Shown in pieces: positions 52,332 to 61,342 of a DNA stretch of 64,000 nt. The position numbers and the translations under genes are program-made. The first letter of the stretch is position 1. Every line of letters begins with the position of its first letter. The notes beneath the pieces are model-generated. The model did no database searches and was not told where the DNA came from. It saw only the letters and a program-made list of their open reading frames with translations. The stretch is taken from positions 119,318-183,317 of the forward strand of contig NZ_FOSB01000009.1 in NCBI RefSeq assembly GCF_900114165.1, written 5' to 3'. The stretch is from Halobacillus dabanensis. GTDB taxonomy: Bacteria; Bacillota; Bacilli; Bacillales; Halobacillaceae.

Positions 52332-52885
52332 TCAACTAACTGGCAGTATTCTGGAAGACTCGGTTTCGAGACTTTTTGGTAAGTTGGTAGGGCTGCGGGG
52401 AATGACTCGCTTTCCGAGGGAGCGCCGTGAGCCTCCGCAGGCCTTGCGGGGTCTCACCAAGCACTCTCTTCCCGCAAGAGTCTCGCCATTCCCCTCCGCT
52501 TCTTTGCCATATCAGTGTCTCGAAACCACTTCTGGGGAACTCTGCTTGTATGCTCAAGCGAAGGGGATAATATAAATCGCCCCAATGGTCTTTACAAGCG
52601 TCACAGTTTGAAATAGAGCGCTTTATATTTATTATGAGTGGGGAAGACGTCCCATCTTGGTAGAGGGGTTCGTTTCTCACCTCCATCGGATGGGGTTGTG
52701 GGGAAGCTGGGAGACTCCCGTGGGAGAAGGAGATAGGCGAGATCCCACAGGACGCAGTCCGAGGGAGCTCGGCGCTCCCCCACAGGAAAGCGAGTAGCTT
52801 CCCAACCACCCCTGACGCCCAACAGGGCAACGAACCCCGGAAACATCTCGAAACTGTGTCTTACAGAATAGGGAGCTTTAGTGGG
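52332..52885 (-). repeat. intergenic palindromic repeat family, copy R4 (composite)
   Basis: It starts on the plus strand with TTCAAC and GGCAGTATTCTGGAAGACTC, the complement of the R2/R3 right end. A R2-like core runs to about 52530 (CTCGAAACC), and a R3-like core follows in reverse orientation to ACATCTCGAAACTGTGTCTT and GAATAGGGAGCTTT (the R2 left end reversed). It fills almost all of the 775-bp gap between sspE and ygaC. Long frames in it are not credible genes. Confidence 0.8.
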
Positions 52886-52993
52886 GGAGGGGGATTTTGT
52901 AATTTTAAAGCGGTCAATTTGTTTTCATTCCAGCCCATTTGTCGTTATAATAGACAGAAGGTGCAACGGATAAAGAAGGGAAGGGGGGATTTT

Positions 52994-53521
52994 ATGCCCG
53001 GCCCAGAAGCAGGAAAACGGATTGAAATCCAAAGTTATAAACATAATGGGCAGTTACACCGAGTTTGGGATAGTACTACGGTTTTGAAAGGGACAAGACA
53101 TGTCATCATCGGAGCTAATGATCGTACCACAGTTACCGAAAGTGATGGTCGCAGGTGGATTACCAGAGAACCTGCGATCTGTTATTTCCATTCCAAATAT
53201 TGGTTCAATATAATAGGGATGTTAAGAAATGACGGGGTCTATTATTATTGCAATATCAGTTCTCCTTTTGTTTATGAAGAGGAGGCGATCAAATATATTG
53301 ATTATGATTTGGATGTCAAAATATTCCCGGACATGACATATAAAATCCTGGATGAGGATGAGTATGAGATCCATAAAAAGAGGATGAATTATCCTTATGT
53401 ATTAGACAGAATCCTCTATAATAACATCGATATATTGATCAGATGGATTCGTCAGCGGAAGGGACCTTTTTCCCCGGAATTCATTGATCAGTGGTATGAA
53501 AGATACTTGACGTATAGATGA
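52994..53521 (+). CDS. ygaC: DUF402 nucleoside tri-/diphosphatase
   Basis: A 175-aa DUF402-family protein corresponding to B. subtilis YgaC (Ntdp), which hydrolyses nucleoside tri- and diphosphates. The N-terminus is [25 protein letters not shown]-type and metal-site segments are seen as [19 protein letters not shown] and [14 protein letters not shown] 52994 follows AGGGAAGGGGGG; the frame open to 52856 lies in the repeat R4 edge. A terminator separates it from ygaD. Confidence 0.92.
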   Translation: MPGPEAGKRIEIQSYKHNGQLHRVWDSTTVLKGTRHVIIGANDRTTVTESDGRRWITREPAICYFHSKYWFNIIGMLRNDGVYYYCNISSPFVYEEEAIKYIDYDLDVKIFPDMTYKILDEDEYEIHKKRMNYPYVLDRILYNNIDILIRWIRQRKGPFSPEFIDQWYERYLTYR

Positions 53522-53530
53522 TAAGCGATT

Positions 53531-53566
53531 GCGCACTTATAAAAAGTGCGCTTCATTGTTTTTTTG
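53531..53566 (+). terminator. ygaC terminator
   Basis: GCGCACTT/AAGTGCGC stem, small loop, then a T-rich tail ending in seven T residues. Confidence 0.82.
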
Positions 53567-53592
53567 AATGGTTTAAGAAAGAAGGTGTTTTT

Positions 53593-55365
53593 TTGGGCAG
53601 TATTAAACGATATTTACGCTTTGTGAAACCCTATAAAGGGAAAATCATACTGACTGTGCTTATTGGTGTTGTTAAATTTTCCATTCCTTTGTTAATGCCT
53701 CTTATTATCAAATATGTAATAGATAATATCGTTAATGCTGAGGAATTGTCGCAACCAGAAAAATTTGACCACCTATTTTGGTTGATGGGAGGGGCTTTTC
53801 TTGTATTTCTTGTTTTACGCCCTCCTATTGAGTATATACGACAATATTTGGCTCAGTGGATAGGAAGTCATATCCTATATGATATTAGGGAAAAGCTGTT
53901 CGATCATATCCAACGATTGAGTTTACGGTTTTATTCCAGAACGAAAACAGGGGAAATTATTTCGCGCGTGATCCATGACGTTGAACAAACGAAAACTTTC
54001 GTTATTACTGGTCTTATGAATATATGGCTGGATATGATTACTATCGTCATTGCTATTATCATTATGCTTACAATGGATCCATGGCTTACCCTTGTCTCTA
54101 TCGCACTATTTCCTTTGTATGGTTTTGCAGTTAAGTTTTTTTATGCAAGGTTACGAAAGCTTACACGCGAGCGCTCTCAAGCGTTAGCAGAGGTTCAAGG
54201 GCACCTGCATGAGCGTGTTCAGGGTGTACCAGTAACAAGGAGCTTCGCTTTAGAAGAACATGAACAGAATCAGTTCGATGCGAAAAATAAGAATTTCCTG
54301 GACAAAGCGATTACGCATACGAACTGGAATGCTTATACCTATTCCGTGACGAATACAATTACGGACATAGCGCCATTGCTCGTAATTACTTTTGCAGCCT
54401 ATCAAGTTATTACAGGTCCACTGACAGTCGGGACGATGGTCGCCTTCGTCGGTTATATGGACCGTGTTTACAACCCGCTTCGTCGTTTAGTCAATTCAGC
54501 GACCGTGTTGACGCAATCCATTGCTTCTATGGACCGTGTATTCGAGTTTGTGGATGAAGAATATGATATCGTCGATCATCCTGGAGCGAAAAAAATGGAC
54601 AATGTACGGGGGGATGTCCATATTGAAAACGTGTCGTTCAGATATGATGAAGAAGACCCGCTTGTCCTGAAAGATGTGAATATAAATATTAAACAAGGGG
54701 AAACAATTGCCTTTGTGGGGATGAGTGGCGGAGGGAAATCAACGCTCATAAGTTTGATTCCACGTTTTTATGATGTAACCTCGGGCAGTATTTCTATTGA
54801 CGGAACGGATATCCGTGACTTTGAAGCTCGCTCTTTACGCGATAATATTGGAATGGTGCTTCAGGATAATATTCTCTTTAGTGAATCGATTGCGATGAAT
54901 ATCCGTATGGGGAACCCAAATGCTACAGATGAAGAAATGATTGAAGCGGCCAAAGCGGCTAATGCACATGATTTTATTATGGACCTGCCAAATGGATATG
55001 AAACCCTTGTTGGTGAACGGGGGGTTAAACTTTCTGGAGGGCAGAAGCAAAGGGTGGCCATAGCTAGAGTATTCTTGAAAAACCCACCTCTTCTTGTGTT
55101 GGACGAGGCGACATCTGCGCTTGACTTAGAAAGTGAACACTTAATACAGAGTGCGCTTGAACGTCTAGCTTCTGACCGGACTACGTTTATTGTCGCACAC
55201 CGGCTTTCCACAATCACACATGCAGACCGAATTGTGCTAATTGAGAATGGGGAAATAGTAGAAGTGGGATCACACCAACAATTAATGCAAAAGAAAGGCC
55301 ACTATTATGATTTGTATCAAGTGCAAGAACTGGATGACTCTGCAACACAATATCTGGGAACGTAA
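53593..55365 (+). CDS. ygaD: ABC exporter, half-transporter with fused TM and ATPase domains
   Basis: An LmrA/MsbA-type exporter of about 590 aa. Six membrane helices (about 15-310) precede the ATPase domain, which has Walker [10 protein letters not shown], signature [14 protein letters not shown], Walker [13 protein letters not shown] and the switch His in VAHRLST. Substrate unknown (lipid or drug). TTG 53593 follows AAGGTG; the ATG at 53518 lies upstream of the ygaC terminator, so cannot be the normal start. The protein corresponds to B. subtilis YgaD. Confidence 0.92.
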   Translation: MGSIKRYLRFVKPYKGKIILTVLIGVVKFSIPLLMPLIIKYVIDNIVNAEELSQPEKFDHLFWLMGGAFLVFLVLRPPIEYIRQYLAQWIGSHILYDIREKLFDHIQRLSLRFYSRTKTGEIISRVIHDVEQTKTFVITGLMNIWLDMITIVIAIIIMLTMDPWLTLVSIALFPLYGFAVKFFYARLRKLTRERSQALAEVQGHLHERVQGVPVTRSFALEEHEQNQFDAKNKNFLDKAITHTNWNAYTYSVTNTITDIAPLLVITFAAYQVITGPLTVGTMVAFVGYMDRVYNPLRRLVNSATVLTQSIASMDRVFEFVDEEYDIVDHPGAKKMDNVRGDVHIENVSFRYDEEDPLVLKDVNINIKQGETIAFVGMSGGGKSTLISLIPRFYDVTSGSISIDGTDIRDFEARSLRDNIGMVLQDNILFSESIAMNIRMGNPNATDEEMIEAAKAANAHDFIMDLPNGYETLVGERGVKLSGGQKQRVAIARVFLKNPPLLVLDEATSALDLESEHLIQSALERLASDRTTFIVAHRLSTITHADRIVLIENGEIVEVGSHQQLMQKKGHYYDLYQVQELDDSATQYLGT

Positions 55366-55408
55366 TGACTTAGAAAGTGGATAAATGAGTTCGAGTTCGT
55401 CCTCTTAT

Positions 55409-55444
55409 AAAAATGCTCAGAGCAAATTCGCTCTGAGCATTTTT
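55409..55444. terminator. bidirectional terminator between ygaD and ygaE
   Basis: A perfect 15-bp stem AAAAATGCTCAGAGC with complement and a 6-nt loop. Confidence 0.9.
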
Positions 55445-55505
55445 AATTAATCTTCCAGGGGAAAAGCTTTACGTCTGCTTTTGTTCTGGTTTTCCAAAAA
55501 TCTTT

Positions 55506-56573
55506 TTATTTTTCAGACGTCTGGATAAAGTCATCCTGGTGGTGAGTTTGGTAACTTTTCAATAATTTTTTCAATCGTTCAAGCTGATAATGGTATTCCA
55601 TCAGTTGAGAAGCTAGAGGAAGGAAAACAAGCTTATCAGGATTGTTGCTTTCTTCATACACATGCATTAGGCGTTCGACAAGTAAGGGGATGTCGGGTTC
55701 CTCTATTTGTCTTAATGATTGTTTGTGTGTATTTTTAATGCGTCCTTTCAAGCTTAATATAAGTTTCTCATGTGCATTGATTAATTTGTCGAGTTCTTGT
55801 ACTACGGCATCTTGAAAATCTTCAGGGATTTGTTCAATTTTGTGTTCCAATCGGTAAAAAGCTTTCAGGACATCAAAGGATTTCTTTGTTGTTGTGATCA
55901 ACTGTCTGAATAATACTTGCTTTCTCCCCTTGGAAAAACGACTTCCTTTGAAGTAAGTCCTTTCTTCTGAGTAGAGAAGATAGGTATGATCGACCCAACG
56001 CATATCATCCTGTAACCTGGTGATTTCATATTTAAGAGCGGGCTCGTCAGATAGCTGTCTTGTTGTTACTCGGAGCCACTGCAATATATCATTTGTAGCA
56101 TGATCGATTTTTGAAAATAACCTCGTCTCATATCTTGGTGGTAAAAAGACTAGGTTTACGATAAATGCAGCTAAAATACCAAGTAGCATAGAACTGAAAC
56201 GTGAGCCTGCGAAGTATAAGAAAGTTTGATCCGTAGTGTCCATTAGGGCGATAACGGCTACAACGGCAAGGGCGATAGTGTTTTCGTTCATTTTCAAAGA
56301 TGTTGTCAAGCCAATGACAAGGATAATCGCAAATCCAACGATGAATGGGTCGTTTCCAAGAGTGAAAACAGCAATGATAGCTATAATTGCCCCGATTGAA
56401 TTTCCCTGGATTTGCTCAATAATGGACTGGTAAGATCGATAAATAGAAGGCTGGATGGAAAAAACAACAGCAATTGCAGCTAGAAGAGGGGAGATAAACC
56501 CAATCAATTGACCGATATAAAGGGCGATCCCTACCGCTAATCCTGTCTTCATCATTCGTGCGCCTAGTTTCAT
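55506..56573 (-). CDS. ygaE: aromatic-acid exporter family (FUSC-like) membrane protein
   Basis: A membrane protein of about 355 aa. The N-terminal half has about six short hydrophobic segments (MKLGARMMKTGLAVGIAL, LIGFISPLLAAIAVVFSI, NTIALAVVAVIALM), followed by a cytoplasmic, helical C-terminal domain. It fits the aromatic-acid exporter/FUSC_2 group and B. subtilis YgaE. The start is uncertain: TTG 56600, ATG 56585 and ATG 56573 are all in frame. The last gives the family N-terminus MKLGAR and has AAAAGG 12 bases before it. A leader with a terminator lies upstream. Confidence 0.85.
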   Translation of the reverse strand: MKLGARMMKTGLAVGIALYIGQLIGFISPLLAAIAVVFSIQPSIYRSYQSIIEQIQGNSIGAIIAIIAVFTLGNDPFIVGFAIILVIGLTTSLKMNENTIALAVVAVIALMDTTDQTFLYFAGSRFSSMLLGILAAFIVNLVFLPPRYETRLFSKIDHATNDILQWLRVTTRQLSDEPALKYEITRLQDDMRWVDHTYLLYSEERTYFKGSRFSKGRKQVLFRQLITTTKKSFDVLKAFYRLEHKIEQIPEDFQDAVVQELDKLINAHEKLILSLKGRIKNTHKQSLRQIEEPDIPLLVERLMHVYEESNNPDKLVFLPLASQLMEYHYQLERLKKLLKSYQTHHQDDFIQTSEK

Positions 56574-56692
56574 AAAAGACATCATCCTTTTCTGGTGCAA
56601 AAATCCCTTTTACATAAAATAAGTAGTTTATAGTTTATTTTCAAAAAGGCGGATGCCATTATTATACATGATTTATAAAAAGATAGAACCAA

Positions 56693-56724
56693 AGAAAAAG
56701 CTTATGCGAGTGATTCGCATAAGC
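56693..56724 (-). terminator. terminator in the ygaE leader
   Basis: GCTTATGCGA and TCGCATAAGC form a perfect 10-bp stem, followed on the minus strand by TTTTTC. It is about 110 nt after a promoter and about 120 bp before ygaE. Confidence 0.8.
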
Positions 56725-56809
56725 CCAGAAGGAACCAGCAGGAGCTGGAACCTATGAAAAGGGAAAGAAATGAAACAAAGATCATAATTCGTGGGAATAT
56801 TCAGAATTA
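56693..56809 (-). ncRNA. candidate small RNA or attenuator leader before ygaE
   Basis: From the expected start near 56809 the minus-strand transcript has ATAATTC/GAATTAT and CCAGC/GCTGG hairpins and then the terminator at 56693-56724. It is either an independent RNA of about 115 nt or the premature-termination product of a regulated ygaE leader. Confidence 0.5.
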
Positions 56810-56816
56810 TAAATAT

Positions 56817-56845
56817 ATAATAGCATGAACTTTTCTAGTAATCAA
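56817..56845 (-). promoter_or_regulatory. sigma-A promoter of the ygaE leader
   Basis: TTGATT, 17 bases, TATTAT, with TG one base before the -10 box, on the minus strand. Confidence 0.7.
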
Positions 56846-56866
56846 CTCCATCAGCACAAAATAATA

Positions 56867-56898
56867 GAAAAAGCCCCTCTAATGAAAGGGGGCTTTTG
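56867..56898 (-). terminator. gsaB terminator
   Basis: AAAAGCCCCCT/AGAGGGGCTTTT stem with loop TTCATT and a T-run on the minus strand. Confidence 0.88.
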
Positions 56899-56900
56899 AA

Positions 56901-58196
56901 TCAACCGTCTGCCATCGTACGGAATGTATTTTCCACGGCTGCTAATGTGATATCAATGTCTTCATCTGTATGGGCGGTAGTTAGGAACCATGCCTCATAT
57001 TTAGAAGGGGCCAGGTTAATTCCTTCTGCAAGCATCAGCTTGAAAAACCTTGCGAACATTTCCCCATCCGTATTTTCTGCTTGCTCATAATTCTCCACTT
57101 TTTCTTCAGTGAAATAAACAGTCAAAGCGCCCTTCAAGCGGTTGATTTGGACAGGAATACCAAACGAATTGGCATGTTCTAATATCCCATTTTCTAAGCG
57201 TCCGCCAAGACGGTCCATTTCATCATAAACGTCCTTTTGTTGAAGAACTTCCAAACAAGCAATACCTGCAGACATCGAGGCAGGGTTTCCAGACATTGTA
57301 CCTGCTTGATAAGCGGGACCTAATGGAGCTACCTGTTCCATAATATCTGCTCGGCCACCGTAAGCCCCTATTGGTAAACCACCTCCAATAATCTTACCCA
57401 TAGCTGTCATATCAGGTTCAATGTTTAATAGCTGTTGAGCACTTCCGTAGGTAAAGCGGAAAGCTGTAATGACTTCATCATAAATGACGAGAGCGCCGGC
57501 TTCGTGTGTAAGTTCGTTGACTTGCTCGAGAAAACCTGGTTTTGGTTCTACGATACCGAAGTTTCCGACGATAGGTTCCACGAGAACACCTGCAATCTCA
57601 TCTCCGAATTTATCTAAAGCTTCTTTGAAAGGTTCGATATTGTTGAAAGGTACGGTTATGACATCCTGAGCAATTGATGCGGGAACCCCAGCTGAATCAG
57701 GTGTTCCTAATGTAGAAGGGCCGGACCCTGCGGCTACAAGCACTAAATCCGAGTGCCCGTGATAACATCCAGCGAATTTGATGATTTTGTTTCTTCCCGT
57801 GTAAGCCCGTGCGACACGAATTGTTGTCATGACGGCCTCTGTTCCGGAATTGACAAACCTTACTTTATCCAATGAAGGGATGGCTTCCTTCAGCATTTTA
57901 GCGAAACGGTTCTCGAGTACCGTGGGTGTGCCATACAAAACCCCATTCTGTGCAGCCTTTGTGATCGCTTTTGTGATATGAGGGTGGGCATGACCAGTAA
58001 TAATAGGTCCGTATGCTCCTAAATAATCGATGTATTCATTGCCGTCTACGTCAAAAAAGCGGGATCCTTCTGCGCGTTCCATATAAATGGGCGTACCCCC
58101 GCCGACACCTTTATAAGCTCTGGATGGTGAATTGACTCCACCTACAATATGTTCGTTTGCTTCTTTATATAATTGTTCCGATTGAATATAGTTCAT
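56901..58196 (-). CDS. gsaB: glutamate-1-semialdehyde 2,1-aminomutase
   Basis: A PLP enzyme that makes 5-aminolevulinate for haem synthesis. The 431-aa class-III aminotransferase has [20 protein letters not shown], the PLP Lys in [16 protein letters not shown] and GTMSGNPAS. It is named gsaB because the neighbours (ygaE, bcp, perR) match the second B. subtilis copy; hemL itself is elsewhere in that genome. ATG 58196 follows AGGAGGGTATCA; the frame continues upstream to 58247 without support. Confidence 0.93.
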   Translation of the reverse strand: MNYIQSEQLYKEANEHIVGGVNSPSRAYKGVGGGTPIYMERAEGSRFFDVDGNEYIDYLGAYGPIITGHAHPHITKAITKAAQNGVLYGTPTVLENRFAKMLKEAIPSLDKVRFVNSGTEAVMTTIRVARAYTGRNKIIKFAGCYHGHSDLVLVAAGSGPSTLGTPDSAGVPASIAQDVITVPFNNIEPFKEALDKFGDEIAGVLVEPIVGNFGIVEPKPGFLEQVNELTHEAGALVIYDEVITAFRFTYGSAQQLLNIEPDMTAMGKIIGGGLPIGAYGGRADIMEQVAPLGPAYQAGTMSGNPASMSAGIACLEVLQQKDVYDEMDRLGGRLENGILEHANSFGIPVQINRLKGALTVYFTEEKVENYEQAENTDGEMFARFFKLMLAEGINLAPSKYEAWFLTTAHTDEDIDITLAAVENTFRTMADG

Positions 58197-58257
58197 TGAT
58201 ACCCTCCTATGCCATTTATTCTGTTCTATTGTAGCACGCTTGTCCATGAAGTCCGAA

Positions 58258-58295
58258 AAAGCTACTCCACGGGAAAATTACCCGAGGAGTAGCTT
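58258..58295 (-). terminator. terminator of the YjcZ-like gene
   Basis: AAGCTACTCC and CGGG pair with CCCG and GGAGTAGCTT around a small loop; five T residues follow on the minus strand. Confidence 0.85.
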
Positions 58296-58391
58296 AACTG
58301 AGATCTCTTCACTCTAGAGCGTTGAAACAGTATTCCGATCGTTTGCGAGGAAAGAAGCATAGAGCTCATTTTCACTCAACACGAGCTTATT

Positions 58392-58478
58392 TTAGTATAC
58401 GAATGCTGCACCAACGATGATTAGAAGGATGAAAAGAACAACGATTAGCGCAAAGCCTCCGCCATATCCGTAACTCAT
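58392..58478 (-). CDS. YjcZ-family sporulation peptide, 28 aa
   Basis: A tiny membrane peptide starting MSYGYGGGFALIVVLFILL, with a short tail ending AAFVY. The Gly/Tyr-rich start and single helix are diagnostic of the YjcZ/SscA family of sporulation proteins. AAAGGGGGAA lies 7-8 bases before the ATG. It is far below usual gene-finding limits. Confidence 0.9.
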   Translation of the reverse strand: MSYGYGGGFALIVVLFILLIIVGAAFVY

Positions 58479-58623
58479 TCACAATTCCCCCTTTCCATTG
58501 TTTACTGTATCTTATGCAGGAATGTAGAAAGGGGCTGTGCATTCGCCCGTTTTTGAAATGAAAATATACGTTTTATAGGAAGGGGTGATTTCTGCTGTAG
58601 CATAAAAAGGTGAACAAGCTCAT

Positions 58624-58670
58624 AAGAACAATTAAGAGATCTTTACTAATCATTTATCTCTTTTGTTCTT
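58624..58670 (+). repeat. inverted repeat just upstream of the channel gene
   Basis: AAGAACAA-TT-AAGAGAT (58624-58640) complements ATCTCTT-T-TGTTCTT (58656-58670). It ends 2 bases before the AAGGAAGGAG ribosome site and has no T-run, so it may affect translation or be an operator. Confidence 0.45.
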
Positions 58671-58689
58671 AAAGGAAGGAGCTTTCTAT

Positions 58690-59100
58690 ATGATCACTAT
58701 CATTATCAGTGCTCTTTCTCTCGCATTTATTGGAGCTAGCCTCCGTCAGATTTTTCATTCATTAGAGTTTGAACATAAAATATTTTCCATTCAGTTATTT
58801 GTTTCCATCATGTTATTGTATACGATTGTTATGGTAGGCTTTGGTATCATTTATGCTGCGCTCATCATCCAAGGAATTGATGTGTATTATGAGGAAATAC
58901 CATTCAAATACGATTATTGGATGAGCGAAGTCATCCGAAGCATCTATTTCAGTGGGGTTACATTATTCACTGTTGGTTATGGAGATATTATCCCGGTCGG
59001 AGTAGGAAAATGGATTGCGATAGTGGAGGCGATGATCGGTTACACTCTTCCGGCAGCTTTAGTCGCGAAGGTCTGGTTGAAACATAAAAGTGAACGCTGA
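58690..59100 (+). CDS. two-helix potassium channel family protein
   Basis: A 136-aa membrane protein with hydrophobic segments at about 1-20 and 35-65, a pore segment and a further helix. The selectivity filter TLFTVGYGDIIP near 100 matches the K+ channel signature TVGYGD. There is no RCK/TrkA-N regulatory domain, so it would be a minimal ion channel. ATG 58690 follows AAGGAAGGAG. Not part of the B. subtilis gene order here. Confidence 0.88.
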   Translation: MITIIISALSLAFIGASLRQIFHSLEFEHKIFSIQLFVSIMLLYTIVMVGFGIIYAALIIQGIDVYYEEIPFKYDYWMSEVIRSIYFSGVTLFTVGYGDIIPVGVGKWIAIVEAMIGYTLPAALVAKVWLKHKSER

Positions 59101-59164
59101 TATTGGAAGTTTACTCGTAATTAATGTACCCTAGGGTTGAGAAACCAATTAGGAGGGTCCTATA

Positions 59165-59635
59165 ATGACAGTAGAAAAAGGTAAACAAGTAACAGATTTT
59201 ACATTGCCAGCAAATAATGGCGAATCCGTATCCTTATCTGATTATAAGGGGAAAAATGTCGTCCTTTACTTTTATCCGAAAGATATGACCCCAGGGTGCA
59301 CCACAGAAGCTTGTGATTTTCGAGATCAACACGAAAAATTTGAAGACCTTGATGCTGTAATCTTAGGTGTAAGTCCAGATCCTGTGGAATCACACGAAAA
59401 GTTCATCAATAAATATGACCTGCCATTTCTTCTATTAGCGGATGAAGATCACCAAGTCGCTGAACAGTTCGGTGTGTGGAAACTTAAGAAGAATTTTGGT
59501 AAAGAATATTATGGTATTGAACGTTCTACTTTCATCATCGATAAAGAAGGAAATCTTGCAGAAGAATATCGTAAAGTGAAAGTACAAGGTCACGTAGAAG
59601 CAGCACTTGAATATATCCGTGAAAACCTAAAATAA
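59165..59635 (+). CDS. bcp: thioredoxin-dependent thiol peroxidase (Bcp/PrxQ)
   Basis: A peroxiredoxin of 156 aa that reduces hydroperoxides. The peroxidatic Cys and the resolving Cys five residues later are in TPGCTTEACDFRD, the PrxQ alpha2 arrangement. It matches B. subtilis ygaF and lies close to perR. AGGAGGG precedes the ATG. Confidence 0.95.
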   Translation: MTVEKGKQVTDFTLPANNGESVSLSDYKGKNVVLYFYPKDMTPGCTTEACDFRDQHEKFEDLDAVILGVSPDPVESHEKFINKYDLPFLLLADEDHQVAEQFGVWKLKKNFGKEYYGIERSTFIIDKEGNLAEEYRKVKVQGHVEAALEYIRENLK

Positions 59636-59640
59636 TTCAG

Positions 59641-59675
59641 GAACCATAGTCAAGAAGTGACTATGGTTTCTTTAT
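59641..59675 (+). terminator. bcp terminator
   Basis: GAACCATAGTCA pairs with TGACTATGGTTTC; TTTAT follows. Confidence 0.75.
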
Positions 59676-59710
59676 AGTCTAATATAGAAGAAAAAGGGGG
59701 AGGGGTCCTT

Positions 59711-60664
59711 GTGAAGGTCGTTTCTGCTATAAAAAAAGTACCTGGCGATATTCAAATGCATCTTCAGACTAAATTCTCTGATGTCACGTTTGTTTTCTGT
59801 CATGGCATGGGGGAGGCCGAGTATTATCTGGAAGAAGCGGATGTATTCATTACATATGGCGAAGACTTAGATGCAGAAAAAATTAAAGCCGCCAAGAAAT
59901 TGAAATGGATTATGGTTTTATCTGCTGGAATGGACCGAATGCCATTCGAAGAAATTTCTAAAAGAGATATCCTTGTAACGAATGTGAGAGGCATTCATGC
60001 GCAACCTATGGCTGAGTATGCAATTTCCATGTTACTGCAAGTTTCCCGTAAGGCAAAGACATTACTGGGGCAAGAGCAGAAGGAAGAATGGAACCGTCGC
60101 CCAGTCATGAATGAAATAAGTGGAAGAACAATGGTGCTTTTAGGGACAGGAGCCATTCCACAAGAAGTCGCCCGCCTGGCAAAAGCTTTCCATATGAAAA
60201 CTATAGGCCTTTCAAAATCCGGGCGAACTCGTCCCCACTTCGATAAAGTATATCCAGTACAGCAAATCGATTCGGTTCTGGCGGTTGCTGACTTCATCGT
60301 AGCAGCACTGCCTAGCACTCCAGATACTAAACATATGCTGACCGCTGATCAGTTTAAAAGAATGCCGAAGCATAGCATCTTTTTGAATATGGGAAGAGGG
60401 GACCTTGTATCATCTGAAATCATTCTGAATGCGGTTAGGGGAGGAGAAATTGACCATGCGGTTTTGGATGTGTTTGAGGAAGAGCCTTTACCGGCAGGTC
60501 ACCCTTTGTGGAAAGAAGAAAATATAACTATCACTCCGCATATTTCAGGGATTTCTCCCCAGTACATCCCAAGAGGTTTTGCTCTTTTTGAGGAAAATTT
60601 GGAAGTGTTCCTAAGTGGGGAAGGCACATTGAAAAATATCATTGATCCAAAACGGGGGTATTAG
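59711..60664 (+). CDS. D-isomer-specific 2-hydroxyacid dehydrogenase family protein
   Basis: An NAD(P)-dependent oxidoreductase of 317 aa. The nucleotide motif VLLGTGAIPQEVARLAK lacks one Gly of the classical GxGxxG (G-T-G-A-I-P). Catalytic Arg (NMGRGDLVSS), Glu (VFEEEPLPAGHP) and His (ITPHISG) are present. The substrate is unknown. GTG 59711 follows GAGGGG. It is followed directly by an adenosyltransferase gene, and both lie between bcp and perR, where B. subtilis has neither. Confidence 0.9.
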   Translation: MKVVSAIKKVPGDIQMHLQTKFSDVTFVFCHGMGEAEYYLEEADVFITYGEDLDAEKIKAAKKLKWIMVLSAGMDRMPFEEISKRDILVTNVRGIHAQPMAEYAISMLLQVSRKAKTLLGQEQKEEWNRRPVMNEISGRTMVLLGTGAIPQEVARLAKAFHMKTIGLSKSGRTRPHFDKVYPVQQIDSVLAVADFIVAALPSTPDTKHMLTADQFKRMPKHSIFLNMGRGDLVSSEIILNAVRGGEIDHAVLDVFEEEPLPAGHPLWKEENITITPHISGISPQYIPRGFALFEENLEVFLSGEGTLKNIIDPKRGY

Positions 60665-60665
60665 A

Positions 60666-61223
60666 ATGAGAATATATACACGTTCAGGTGATAAGGGGCA
60701 AACATCGTTAATATACGGCCAGCGGGTAGCAAAGAATGATATAAGGGTGGAAGCATACGGAACTTGTGATGAAGCGAATTCAACTATCGGACTTGCCCTC
60801 AGCCATTTGAAGGGAGAAAGTTGGAATGATAAAGAGGCGTTCCTGCTGACATTTCAAAAGGTACAGACGATTCTTTTTCACGTGGGAGCCGAACTTGCTA
60901 CACCACAAGGGAAGGAAGTATTGTGGAAGTTGAAAAAGGAACATATCGATCAGCTTGAAAGGCAGATTGATGAATGGGACCAGTCACTGGAACCGTTGAA
61001 AAACTTTATCCTTCCATCTGGGCACCAGGCTTCGGCCTGTTTTCATCTGGCTAGAACGGTAGTTCGGAGAGCGGAAAGAATAGCCGTTGCGTTAGAAAAT
61101 GAACTGGATAATCCACTCGTTGTATCTTACTTAAACAGACTTTCAGATTTCTTATTTGTAGCGGCAAGGTACGTAAACCGTCAACTTGGCGGAGAAGAAA
61201 CGGTTCTAGACCCGGAGGTATAA
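60666..61223 (+). CDS. PduO-type cob(I)alamin adenosyltransferase
   Basis: It makes adenosylcobalamin from ATP and cob(I)alamin. The 185-aa protein begins MRIYTRSGDKGQTSL, the ATP-binding signature, and has ILPSGHQASACFHLARTVVR and RAERIAV, then FLFVAARYVN. ATG 60666 is one base past the dehydrogenase stop, with GGGGG before it, so translation is coupled. Presence of a B12-dependent enzyme elsewhere is implied. Confidence 0.94.
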   Translation: MRIYTRSGDKGQTSLIYGQRVAKNDIRVEAYGTCDEANSTIGLALSHLKGESWNDKEAFLLTFQKVQTILFHVGAELATPQGKEVLWKLKKEHIDQLERQIDEWDQSLEPLKNFILPSGHQASACFHLARTVVRRAERIAVALENELDNPLVVSYLNRLSDFLFVAARYVNRQLGGEETVLDPEV

Positions 61224-61249
61224 GTTCCAGCTTGGACCAGGGCTTTATA

Positions 61250-61312
61250 TTGACAATTGCTTTATAAAAAGGTTAGACTAATTGTAAGGATTCTAATTTA
61301 ATAATATTATAA
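61250..61312 (+). promoter_or_regulatory. perR promoter and PerR box
   Basis: TTGACA at 61250-61255 with a weak -10 near 61274. TTAATAATATTATAA at 61298-61312 matches the PerR box TTATAATNATTATAA at 11 of 14 positions, with a perfect right half. Autorepression is expected. Confidence 0.65.
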
Positions 61313-61342
61313 ATCAAGAATCAGATTATGGAAGCGAGGTGC

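Noticed and set aside
52336..52846. Minus-strand frames of 164 and 81 aa
   Set aside because: They are inside repeat R4; similarity to frames in R3 reflects the shared repeat, not a conserved protein with a credible start.
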